From Cyanophora paradoxa (taxonomy: Eukaryota; Glaucocystophyceae; Cyanophorales; Cyanophoraceae), in assembly GCA_004431415.1 (NCBI GenBank), contig QPMI01000053.1, positions 1-64,000 of the forward strand: a stretch of DNA of 64,000 nt, given 5' to 3'. Made by a program: the position numbers and the translations under genes. The notes beneath the pieces were generated by a model that did not search any database, was not told where the DNA came from, and saw only the letters and a program-made list of their open reading frames with translations. Position 1 is the stretch's first letter; each line of letters begins with the position of its first letter. Positions 52,573-63,316 of this stretch are shown here, piece after piece.

Positions 52573-55500
52573 ATGGAGATAAGCAGCGTAAACTCAGAGA
52601 TAGGGCGAGCGGCGTTTTCATTTTTCGGCCCTGGCGAGATCGAGCGCATCAGCGTGAAGCAGCTGCGGAATCCAGTTCTATTTGATTCACTAGGGCGACC
52701 GTCGCCGGGGGGTCTCTACGATCCCGCGCTGGGGCCGATCGACAAGCACGCGAGGTCCGCGCGCCCGAGCACCAGCGCCCCAGTGCTATGAGCGCTTCCT
52801 CGGGGCAATGAGTACCGCGTACGCGCGCTGATCGAGCTTATGCGCAGTTGCTTGACGTGCGGTTTGAGCGCCACACAGTGCCCCGGGCACCTGGGCCATG
52901 TCCGCCTATCCGCCCCTGTATTCAACCCGCTCCTCATCACGATGCTCTTCAAGCTTCTGCGTTTGAAGTGCTTCTCTTGTCATCGCTTGCGCATGCATCG
53001 AGTTCGGGTCCGTTCCTGCTCGCGATTGGACGTCAGTCCCGGATCAAATCTGAGTTGCGCAATGCAGGTTGAGCGTTACTGGGCGCGCCTGCTTCTTCTG
53101 GACATGGGTCGAGTTCTAGAAGCGCACGAAGTTGCTATGCCGCGCACCCACAGCCTCGATGAGAAGCCGCGGCAGAGGTCTAGCAAGAAGGACGAGGAGG
53201 CGCCGGCTGCTGAGGTCGCCGAGCCAGCAATCGAGGATCTGGAAGCCGCATCGCGCGAATTGCACGACCTTGTAGGTCTGCGTGCGGTGGGGTTGGCTGA
53301 CGCGGCGATAGCTGAAACACACCCATGCAGACCGAATCCTGTCCGGAGGATACGATCGAAGTGGGCGCAAGCTTGCGCATGTCGCGGAAGCCTGGCGGGC
53401 TACGATGGCGGATTTCATGCAGCACGTACCTGCACGCAAGTGTGAAAATTGCGGGGCGTGCGTCCCTCCCCTTGCATGCATCCTTTGCACCTGTTGATCT
53501 CTCGTTCAGCATATCTCCAAGCCTTCGGAAGGAGGGAGTAAAATTCTTCCAGAATGCTTTGACAGAGAAAGACCGAAGAGCGAATTCCTTGATCGGGCGT
53601 GATGCACCGTCAGTCTGGGGGTCTAGCAGCCTTTCAATGACTGCCCAGGAAATCACAGCAATGGTAGGGATCACTCGCTTTCCCGAGAGCCTTCCTTCTT
53701 CGAATCTGAATGAACAAATGCAGCGCGTGTGTGCTACTGGAAGAGTGGATGCCGTTGTAGAAGAGGTCGGCAAGAATGTGACCGAAAAGAACACTAAGAA
53801 GAACAGCTCGGTTTCCTCTCGCTTCCTCAGCCCCTTCGAAGTCCATCGGCACATACAGCTCCTTTGGAACGAGGTGAGCGGATTGATTATACGTGCCACC
53901 GGAGTGTTCCTTTTCATATTCGGCCCAGGAACGGCTTGTTCTGGATGAGATGTTCGGGTCGCTGTCAGAGTCAGGTTCGGTCGATTGGCGAATCGCTATG
54001 TTTGTCGGCGTCTGTTCACGGTGCCAGTTCTTTGGCAGGACGGAGCTCTTCACCGGATATGTTTTTCATCCAGGTCATGGCGGTTCCTCCATCACGGTTT
54101 CGTCCACCAGCACGCATAGGCGATCTCACCTTCGAGCATCCGCAAAATGTGTCCTTCTCTAAGATCCTTCAGGTACTTTTTCTCTCCCTTGAAAGACTCT
54201 CATTTACTGACTCTCAGTACTCCTTTAGGCAGACTCGCATCTCTTGCAGACACTGGGGGTCCCTTCCTCGAAAGCAGCAGCCGCTTCAGAGCCCCCTTCC
54301 GTAGATATTGGATTCGTTCACGAGGCGTAAGCTTCTATCCCATTCCAAAATGAAAGCCTTTCCAACCCGACATCACAGATACGTCCAACTTCAGCTTGCG
54401 GTGAACAGTGTGATCGACTCGACCAAGGGGTCAGCCGCAGACAGCGGGGGCTTGAAGAAGACCGACGATGCAAACGGTATAAGGCAGATTCTGGAAAAGA
54501 AGGAGGGGCTCTTCCGCAAGAACATGATGGTGGGCCATCACTGGGGGGTCAAATCTGTTCCTTGTTTCTGATTTTTGCGACAGGGCAAGCGTGTCAATTA
54601 TGCAGCGAGATCAGTCATCTCTCCCGATCCCTACATTGCCACAAATGAGATTGGCCTGCCGCACTATTTCGTGACACGATTGACATATCCGGAGGGAGTG
54701 ACTCAGCACAATGTGGTCAGAGAGCACATATTTCTGCCCCGTGCTTATCGTTTCTGTTCAATGACGCCGTTTATCCAGGAGCATTTGCGGCGATGTGTCA
54801 TCAATGGCCCCCACAAGCACCCAGGGGCGAACTTCATAGAGTTCGAGGATGGGTACATATTGCATGCATTCCGGTTTTTTCTTCTGATGTAGCTGATGCT
54901 GCTCCAGACATCGAATCGATTTGAGCACACGGAACGAGACACAGAGGATGGGATTGGCGAAGCAGCTCCTAACCAAGAATCAAATGGATGGAACAGAGGT
55001 TAGAAGTCGCAACAAGAGGGTGTTTCGTCACGCGGACGATGGCGATATTCTCTTAGGTAACACTTTTTAATTACTGCACAATGGCCTTTCGATTCTTAAA
55101 GCCTCTGCAGTCAACCGCCAGCCTACGTTGCACAAACCATCGATGATGGCACACCGACTTCGCGTGGTGCGGGGCTCAGGGCGCCATGATAAGACAATCC
55201 GCATGCATTACGCCAACTGCAACACCTATAACGCGGACTTCGATGGTGCCCACCCTGCCCCCTATCTTGGCAGAGCTGTTGCTAATGTTATTCTGCACAG
55301 GTGATGAGATCAACGTGCACTTGCCACAGTCAGAGCTTGCGAGGGCTGAGGCATACAACATTGCTGACACCGACCACCAGTACACCGTCCCCACTTCTGG
55401 CCGCCCAATCAGAGGGCTCATTCAAGACAATGTTGGCACGGGCGTCCTCCTCACATTGAAGGACACGTTCCTCACAAAAGAATTGTTTATGCAGGTGCCA

Positions 55501-58500
55501 CCTTTTGTAAAACCTTTCGGCATTCTCTTTTGGTCAATCTTTTTTGCAGTTGGTGTATGTCGCCGTTGGGGATGTTGAACAAGGTCGCATTGTGTTCCCC
55601 GAACCTGCTATCTTGAGGCCAAAGATGCTCTGGACGGGCAAGCAAGTTGTGTCGACGGTTCTGTGTCATCTGGCTGCAAGAATGAAACTTCCCCCCTTGA
55701 ACCTCGAAGCTGGGACAAAAATCTCGGCTTCAGCCTGGAAGGGGTTTCCCGAAGAAGCAAGAGTTGTTATCCGGCAAGGCGAGCTGTGCACAGGTGTGCT
55801 GGACAAGAACGCGTTTGGAGCTTCAGAGCACGGTTTGGTGGGTCCTGCAGCCCCCAGTTTTGAAGGTCTCTCCATCCATGTGTCTTATCATTGCACAGGT
55901 GCACGCATGGTTCGAGGTGTACGGTTCTGCTGCAGCAGGGAAGCTCCTCACAATTCTCTGCAGACTCTTCATGCACTACCTCCAGGTCAGCTTCTATCCT
56001 CACTACTGCCTTTTTAATGTCTGAACGCGATGTTCCTCTTCAGTATGCGGGTTTCACATGTGGGATTGACGATCTCGTGATCAACTCTGCTGCTGGTGAG
56101 TGGGCTCCTCGATTCTTTAATTCAACTCTGCGAACTGTTTTCATTGCCGTAGATCGATCCCGTGTCAAGGCTCTTCGAGGCACAGCACGTGCAGGAATTC
56201 TGGCCGCAAACAGGCTCATGCAAACGCTAGAGGGTCCGAACCAGAGGTCGACTGCAGATGCAGAGATTTCAGTGGTGACTGAAGGGATGATTTCTGAAGT
56301 GCAGTCAAACCTTAAGCAGGTACAGAACCATCCCGCTTGCTTCCCTTCAGAATTTCTTACCTTTGGTTCTTCTTGGGCAGGCAATGAAACGAGTTGGGCT
56401 TGAGCAGTCTGCACCGCTTCTGGATTCCCTCATGAAGCAACAGATATCATCTATCACTTCGCAGGTGCTTGAAATAATCACCTCCAAGAAGCAGATTCAG
56501 ATATCCATAACTTAGCTTGCCAGGTGATGCGGTCTTGCTTGGAGGCCGATGATGGTCCTCTGAAACGCTTCCCAAACAACAACATGACCCTGATGACCAC
56601 GTCTGGAGCAAAGGGCTCCGTTGTCAACGCATCACAGATCTCATGTCTTCTTGGACAGCAAGAACTGGAAGGCCGGCGTGTGCCAATTATGCCTTCTGGC
56701 AAGACTCTTCCATGTTTCGATCCTTTCAGCCCGGAGCCAAGAGCTGGTGGGTTTATCGGAGATCGTTTCTTGACTGGAATCCATCCTCAGGTGCTGCTTT
56801 CTTGCACTTTTTCGAAGTCTATCAAGATAACACCCTCCACATCATTTACAGGAGTACTACTTTCATTGCATGGCTGGACGGGAGGGGCTTGTCGATACTG
56901 CCGTCAAGACATCACGCTCAGGGTGCGTTGTACCAACAATGCTGCAGGCATTGGTTAACATGTTCCTTGCAGGTATCTCCAGAGGTGTGTCATTAAAAGC
57001 CTGGAGTCCCTTCAAGTGCAGTACGATGGAACTGTAAGCATATCTCGAGTGGCTGTTACGTGGAGCTCATTTGTGAGCAGGTTCGTGACGGAGATGGAAC
57101 TGTCGTCCAGTTCGTATACGGGGAAGATGCCTTGGATGTCACCAAGGCGTCATTCGTGAACAAATTTTCATTTCTGCTTAACAACACCTCCGCAAAGGCA
57201 AGCACGTACATTGCAATTCAAAAGCACAGTCGTGTGGTAATCATAGCTGTGCAGCAACTCAAGCCATCGCCAAAGTCGAAAGGAGGTGCCCGAATTACCA
57301 CAGAAAGTGATCTCGCATGGACAGAGGAGCAGGTGTGCTTCGAGATTTATCTCGGACATTTATTCGTGTTGACGGTTCTCAGGTTGCACAAGACGATTTT
57401 GTTGAGAGCTGGGCGTCACAGCTCGGGCAGGATCTCTCAGCCTGCTCACCGAAATTCCACCAACTGCTCTCCGATTATCTGGACAGCGATCCGGAAAGGT
57501 TGCTGGTGCGAGCCATGTTTTCTCCACACTGTCTTGGTTGCTCAGCTTTTTCTGGTAGCGGAAGAACGGTGGACGATTCAGCAGGAATTCTGCTCTCAGA
57601 GCAGTCTTGAGGCGTTATCAGCGAGCTCTAGCTGAACCGGGCGAAGTTGTTGGAGTCTTGGCTGCACAATCGATTGGTGAACCATCAACCCAGGCATGAC
57701 CCCTCCCTCTCTTGGAAGACAGCACTGCGCACTGGATTTTGCAGATGAGAACGTTTATCGGCGCAGATGACTTTGAACACGTTCCATCAAGCTGGTGTGG
57801 GAGCAGCAAATGTGACCCTTGGTACTCGATTGCCTGCATCTTCCAAGCTTCAATCGCTTAAGCGCAAATGTGCAGGTATACCTCGCCTCCGAGAAATCAT
57901 GATGACTGCAAGCGAAAACATTGGCACTCCTGCAATGACTTTACACCTCGTTCGGGGAGCTAAGGGGGCGGATGCTGAAGCACTCGCACGGTAACGACAT
58001 CTCAGAACCAATTGTTGGCCTTTGACACCATACAATAACAGGAAACTGGGGCGTGTGCACCTGTCGGACGTCGTCGAGCAGGTCATCATCACTGAACAGG
58101 TTCACATATTTTTCGTGTTCATCTGCCGGCTTGCCTGATGCAGGTTGTAAGGTGGAGAGCGCAAAATCCGGGGAGAGGTCACGTTTGTATCGGATCAAGC
58201 TGCAGCTGGGGAATCCGGAAGCTAATGGGCTCTGGCTAGGTGTGTCATACAAACAGATTGTGACATCTGTGAAGGTAAGCCCTCAATCTGGTGTATTTTG
58301 AGCGTCAACTTATTGTCATCATTGCAGGAAGCCTTCTTCCCGCGGCTCTGTGGCATGATAAAGCGGGAGTTGAAGGTTCAGGGGCGTGACGGGGGTGATT
58401 TTGGTGTTTCTGTGTCGTCCTCGCGATCGCGCCATCATGCTGCATCGAATCACGATGAGGTACTCGGAGGCCAACACCGTCCAATTGCATTGAAGAATGG

Positions 58501-59920
58501 GCAGTTGACTGTGCTGTGCAGGCAGGAGAGTCTGCTGCGAATTCTGTTAAAAAGTACCAGGATGATGACCGGGAAGAAGAAGACGATGATAACGGGATGT
58601 GGGCATCAAAAAACCGAGGTCCGAGGCTGCAATGATCGCAGCAGAAGCTCCTCTAATGCATGAACAGGACGTCGCAATGTCAGCTACGATGACCCAGATG
58701 AAAAGGAGCAGCGTATCCAAAAGTCAGCAATGCGGAAGGATGCATTGGATGGTTCCGATGACGAGAATGACGAGCGCCCATTGGATCATGCAGTGAACGA
58801 AGTTGTTGAGGACACGGAAGAAGAACCTATCGCAGGAGATGCTGTTTCCGAGGGGGCACAGGTTGATTCCGATGAGGAAGTGCCCATGCGCAAGCAGAAG
58901 CCGTCGAGGAATAGCAAGGCTTCATCGGTCCGAGATGGTTCTTCCATGTTATTCGCTGCTTCATTGACTCGCTTGTTGCAGGCTGATCGGGCATCCTCTT
59001 TGGAGACAGCGGCAACGAAGGGGCTCAAGAACCTGGCAGCCACCATGTGCTCTTCAGAGGATGTCCCCCTTGTCCTCGATCCCAAATCTCACTGGATTGA
59101 AATTCGGTCGATCAAGGTGTGTGTGGCTCTTTCATCATAGATGGACTCCGTCATGCATCGTTTACCTGAGCCACTGTCGTTTCCAGGTTCCAGTTAAAGC
59201 GAAGCGATTGGCCATGGTGTCTCTCGCCGAGCATGCCTGCGGATTGACGCTGGTGCAAGAGACAGAAGGCATCAAGAAGTGCCATGTGATTGCAAACCCT
59301 TCCAACAAGGACGAGGTTGCTGTTCAAACAGAGGGTGTCAACTTCGAAGTGCTTTGGGAGTATGCCAAATTTGTCGATTGCGCTCGAGTGGACAGCAATG
59401 ATATTGCCGCCATCTTGCATTTCTATGGTAAGAGTTTGGGATATCGGTCACCATTTTGCCCTCATTGAACCGATTCAGGTGTCGAAGCAGCACGAGCAGC
59501 TATCGTGAAGGAGATTCGTGGTGTCTTCCAGGTGTACGGAATTGTGGTGGACATGCGCCACTTGTCGCTCATTGCCGACTATATGGTCTGCTTTTTTTCC
59601 CTTCCCTGAATCGGTCACTCTTATCTATATGCAGACACTTGGTGGCGCCTTCACGCCTTTCAGTCGGATGGGGATGGCGCGGAATCCTTCACCGCTACTG
59701 AAGATGTCCTTCGAGACCACCACTCAATTCCTGATGGATGCCGCACTGTGAGTTTTTTGCATAAAATCTGCCATTTCCAGACTGAGAATGGAGCTTTTGT
59801 TCCGCCAGAACTGGAGACTATGATGACTTGTCCACTCCTGCTTCCAGGATAGTCATCGGACGAGTTCCGCCAGGGGGCACTGGCAGCTTTGACCTGCTTT
59901 CCGCGAAGGTCAAGAATTAG
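52573..59920 (+). CDS. POLR1A: RNA polymerase I largest subunit
   Basis: The catalytic subunit that transcribes rRNA genes in the nucleolus. It starts [20 protein letters not shown], then the zinc region [40 protein letters not shown] lies near 54,590. The catalytic loop [18 protein letters not shown] (55,228-55,330) has all three Asp residues, with an intron between the second and third. [15 protein letters not shown] and [20 protein letters not shown] lie near 56,880-57,020. [19 protein letters not shown] then [18 protein letters not shown] (57,665-57,900) is the trigger-loop region. An acidic insert ([20 protein letters not shown]) at 58,800-58,880 is typical of Pol I. The end reads [33 protein letters not shown] and [10 protein letters not shown], with TAG at 59,918-59,920. 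More than 20 introns of about 50-90 bp are present. Confidence 0.95.
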
Positions 59921-59965
59921 GACTGCGTGTGCTGTGGGTGGTGTGAATGCCATGGCTGTGCTTAT

Positions 59966-60664
59966 CGCGTTTGGACACGTACTAAAAATGCAGGTCCGGG
60001 CTACAAGTGTGGGATGTACACTGCGGCCACTGTAGCCGCGGGCCCAGCCCACCGGGGGGAAACCATTGAACAGCTGGGCCGGCAACAGCGAGGGTCGCAC
60101 CTCAGTCTGATTTGCATTAGCACATCCGTACAACAATGAAGTCGTAATGTCGACCATACCCTCATGATCACGTGCACTGAAAACCGCGAGGGCCGCACCT
60201 TCCGGATCCTATCTGTCGGTCCATATGTCCAGCCCAGATTGTCGTCGGTCGCGTCTGAAATGCGAATAGCCCAAGCATACTATGATACGTATACATGTAC
60301 CAGATGGTATATATACGTAGCACGGATCTGCATACGTAGCCGCGGCGCATATTCATGTAGGCGATCGTTGTACCCCGAAGCGGCCAAAAGAAACTTGGAA
60401 GTGCCTGGGAGTGTATGTAAGCTGTGCAGCTACATTACGAGAACGATCCCACAGCCGAGAAGAGCGGTGAGTGCCGAGCCGAATAGTCCGAATAGTTCTT
60501 TAGCGTGTGCATTTTTGCGCGACACGGGATGTTTGCACGGCACGCCCTTATTTAGCTACGCGCTAGAGCTCAAGAGCCGAACCCTAAGCTCGCTGGTGGG
60601 CTGGGCCCGCGGCCGCGGCGGCGCAGTGCACATCCCACACTTTAAGTACGTGTCCAAATGCGAA
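59966..60664. mobile_element. Inverted-repeat element, two-ended, with unassigned interior
   Basis: The left end GTTTGGACACGTACTAAAAA has its sub-terminal GGGATGTACACTGCGGCC. The right end is GCTGGGCCCGCGGCCGCGGC...TTAAGTACGTGTCCAAATGC. The 520-bp interior (60,060-60,585) is not like the arms and could be captured DNA of unknown source; no protein-like ORF is seen. It lies 45 bp past the POLR1A stop. Confidence 0.75.
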
Positions 60665-60939
60665 CCGCGCAAGCATACGCGGGAGCAGCTGCCAGTGGCA
60701 CACAGCTTAGCAAAGCTGTTTGATGAGCTCCTAACGCGCAAGAAGGGCGCAAGCTTAAATGCACGGGCGTGCAGGTTCAGCTCAAGAGCCGAAGATAGTC
60801 GAGTAAGAGCCTTCACGACTAAGAGCCCTCCGCGGTTATAGATCGCGCCCTTTTTATTTGCAGTCATCAAGCAGCTTTGCTAAGCTGTATGCCACTGCCA
60901 GCTGCTGCTTAACTAGCCGCGCGTATGCTTGCGCGGTTC
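60661..60939. repeat. Foldback sequence with 70-bp arms
   Basis: 60,661-60,725 (GAACCGCGCAAGCATACGCG, CAGCTTAGCAAAGCTG) is mirrored by 60,864-60,939 (CAGCTTTGCTAAGCTG, CGCGTATGCTTGCGCGGTTC) with few mismatches. The loop of about 140 bp has no ORF. It could be a foldback transposon or a source of hairpin RNA. Confidence 0.8.
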
Positions 60940-61607
60940 TAGCTAAGCTGCGTGCCGCAGGCAGCTGCGAAACGGGCAGCGCCACCGGGCAGTTCATTTG
61001 ATTCAAGCTATGGAATCAGCAGCGACGTGGGAAAGGCCAAGGGCACAGCGACGGGTCGTCGGTAACGAGGGAACGTCGATTTTGAGGAGGCCACAGAACC
61101 AAAGGAAGGACCCGAAAGCGAGCGCGGGGGGTTTCTGGATGAATGAACGTCTTTACGGGAAGCCTGATCCGAACCCGTTGTCCGGCACAACCGAATACAA
61201 AGATTCGATCAGGGGGTCGGTTCTTATTGAAGTACAAATCGAAATCGTACCCGGTTTGTCTGACTTCCCTGGTTTCTCGTAGGGGAGCCCTTCCTGATCG
61301 CCGTGACCCTGCAAATTTGGGGCTCTGTGTGCATCCAGTTTTGGAGCCCTTGCCCCCGGAGATTCCAGCAAATGCCCCGAGTGGCGCCAATGCGTTCTTC
61401 ACAACAAGCTACAGGGTCAGCACACGATATAGCTTTCATTTGTGCTAATTTTAATTTGATTTCATAGATGGACTTCGGCCGTGGTGGTTCTTATCTGACG
61501 AAGGAAGAGAATGACGTTTTTGGAAGGAGCGTAAAAAATGCGTACTCAACGCCAAAATAGGTCACCTATATGCCGAGCTGTATTCACGGTTGAAGGCAAC
61601 TAGCTCG
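60940..61607. other. Intergenic
   Basis: About 61,165-61,225 repeats a block from about 29,490-29,545. The rest is unique sequence with no convincing gene. Confidence 0.4.
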
Positions 61608-61929
61608 CATTTGGACACGTACTAAAACGCAGGTCCGGGCTACAAGTGTGGGAATGTACACTGCGGCCGCCGCGGCCGCGGGCCCAGCCCACCAGGGAGC
61701 TGGCCGGCCAGGCCCTGCATGGCCTTCGAAGGGAGTAATGCCATGATGCGCCTCCCCACGGACACTGTGGCTAGCTAGAGCTACAGGTGCCCGCATGCAC
61801 GGCGTGGTGCTGCATCGCGTCTTGAGGCGGCGGGGGTCGTTCTCGGGGCGGTGGCGGGAGCCCCTACGGGCCCCGGGGGGGGCCCGACATGGAGTCAGCC
61901 TGCGGTCGGCGCCGGGGGGGGGGCGCGTC

Positions 61930-62008
61930 ATGAGCCCTGATGAGAAGATTGATGCAGCTGAAAAGCGGTGTGCCTGCACGCCCCGCCACTAGCTATATAG
62001 CCTCCTTA
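61930..62008 (+). pseudogene. FKBP fragment 1 (linker exon plus intron start)
   Basis: It matches the reverse complement of 44,149-44,227: [13 protein letters not shown], then the intron beginning GTGTGCC and running through CCACTAGCTATATAGCCTCC. Retained intron sequence shows DNA-level copying. Confidence 0.9.
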
Positions 62009-62710
62009 CAGTGCAGCTAGAAGCTTTACTGGCCCAGCCTGACTCAAAAGTTCGGACCTCCCGAGTCCAAGGCTTGGGCGTGTCTTATACATACTCTTCT
62101 TCTTCCCGAGTCCAAGGCCTTGGGGTCCTTCAAGGCTTCGCCTTTGTGCCTTGGGCCTTCGGGTCCTTCGCCTTTCGTCAAAACCGCACGGCCCGCTTGG
62201 GTGTCACACACACGGTGTGTCTTATACATACTCTTCTTCTTCTTCTTCCGAGTCCAAGGCTGGACTGAGGAGATCCGAGGTAGTGAGAGGAGCAGGCACT
62301 CACAGGCTAGGCCTAGGCTCTGGATCTCTGACCTAGGCTAGGCTCCGAGGCTCGCGGCCCTGAATCGAAATTGTAATCCGATCGATGATCCAATATTAAT
62401 GATCATCAGATCGACTTTGCGAATCATTGAATGGCCCGGCCCAGCCGCAGGGCCCGGGCCCGGTACTGGTGGCACTGCGGCAGTGGAATCTGGAGCGCCA
62501 GGCCCTGGGGGTCACATGGGTCAACGCATATAATCCAACCGTTGAATTTCGGAACCTCAGACCGTCGGACGTGCAATTGCACTTAATAATTTACTACTAA
62601 GTTAAGCTCAATTCCGCCAAACCTCGTCCAACCCTCTGTCCAACGAAGTCCGACTACACTACTAGGCTAGTACTTTGAACTAACCCTGATCGCAACGAGG
62701 GCAACGAGGG

Positions 62711-62795
62711 GATGCAGGTGCGGGATCCGGAGCCCCACTTGACCCTGAATTCAAGAAGGACTGGCGAAGTCAAATTCGAAGCCAGCCTGAAGCCG
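62711..62795 (+). pseudogene. FKBP fragment 2 (isomerase exon end)
   Basis: It matches the reverse complement of about 44,573-44,632: codons for [21 protein letters not shown], with GATCCGGAG replacing part of the middle. In the source gene this piece lies upstream of fragment 1; here it lies downstream, both in sense orientation, so the order was rearranged. Confidence 0.85.
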
Positions 62796-63010
62796 AGACA
62801 ACCCCCACCGCCACAAGACGCGATGCAGCACCACGCCGTGCGGGCACATGTAGCTATAGCTAGCTATATAGCTAGAGTGTTCATGTCCGACGGTCCGCAG
62901 GGAGGCGCGCGCATTACTTGATCTCCTTAGGGGGCCACGCAGGGCCCGGCCCGGAATCAGACTCTGAGAGTTACTAAGTTAACGTTGCGATTACGACGTC
63001 CAACTTTCGA

Positions 63011-63200
63011 CGCATCCTGATCCGCTACGGCACGGGCGTGGACGCGAAGCGCCTGCTCAGCTCGTAGCTAGCTAGGCTCCGATTCCCTTTTTTCCATCAG
63101 GGCACCAGTCCCTGCGGGTTACGCTCTCACCCAAACAGCACGGGTACAGTTAAAGCGCTGAGGTAGGAGGTCCGGCCGCGCCCGTAGCTTAGAAAGAGCA
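63011..63200 (+). mobile_element. Fanzor right-end copy G (opposite orientation)
   Basis: The last exon and 3' region end at GCTTAGAAAGAGCA. The inner break (CGCATCCTGATCCGC) and the satellite beyond it (TTACGACGTCCAACTTTCGA) are the same as in copy B. It ends 117 bp before the stop codon of the last gene in the window. Confidence 0.85.
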
Positions 63201-63316
63201 TACTGAGCACATAATAAGAACACGCAAGACCGACGCCTGCTTCTGATTTCTGTACACTGAGAGCAACTGCAGGCCGCAGCACAGCCTGGCGATTTGATTG
63301 GATCTAGACTGCCCGC

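Larger units (their letters stand above)
61608..62960. mobile_element. Inverted-repeat element carrying FKBP fragments
   Basis: The left end CATTTGGACACGTACTAAAA has its full left arm to about 61,925. The right arm (CCACAAGACGCGATGCAGCA to CACGCAGGGCCCGG, 62,800-62,955) is inverted but lacks the last terminal part. Between the arms are two separate pieces of the FKBP gene plus CTTCTTCTTC-rich spacer repeats. This is a second Pack-type composite. Confidence 0.7.
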
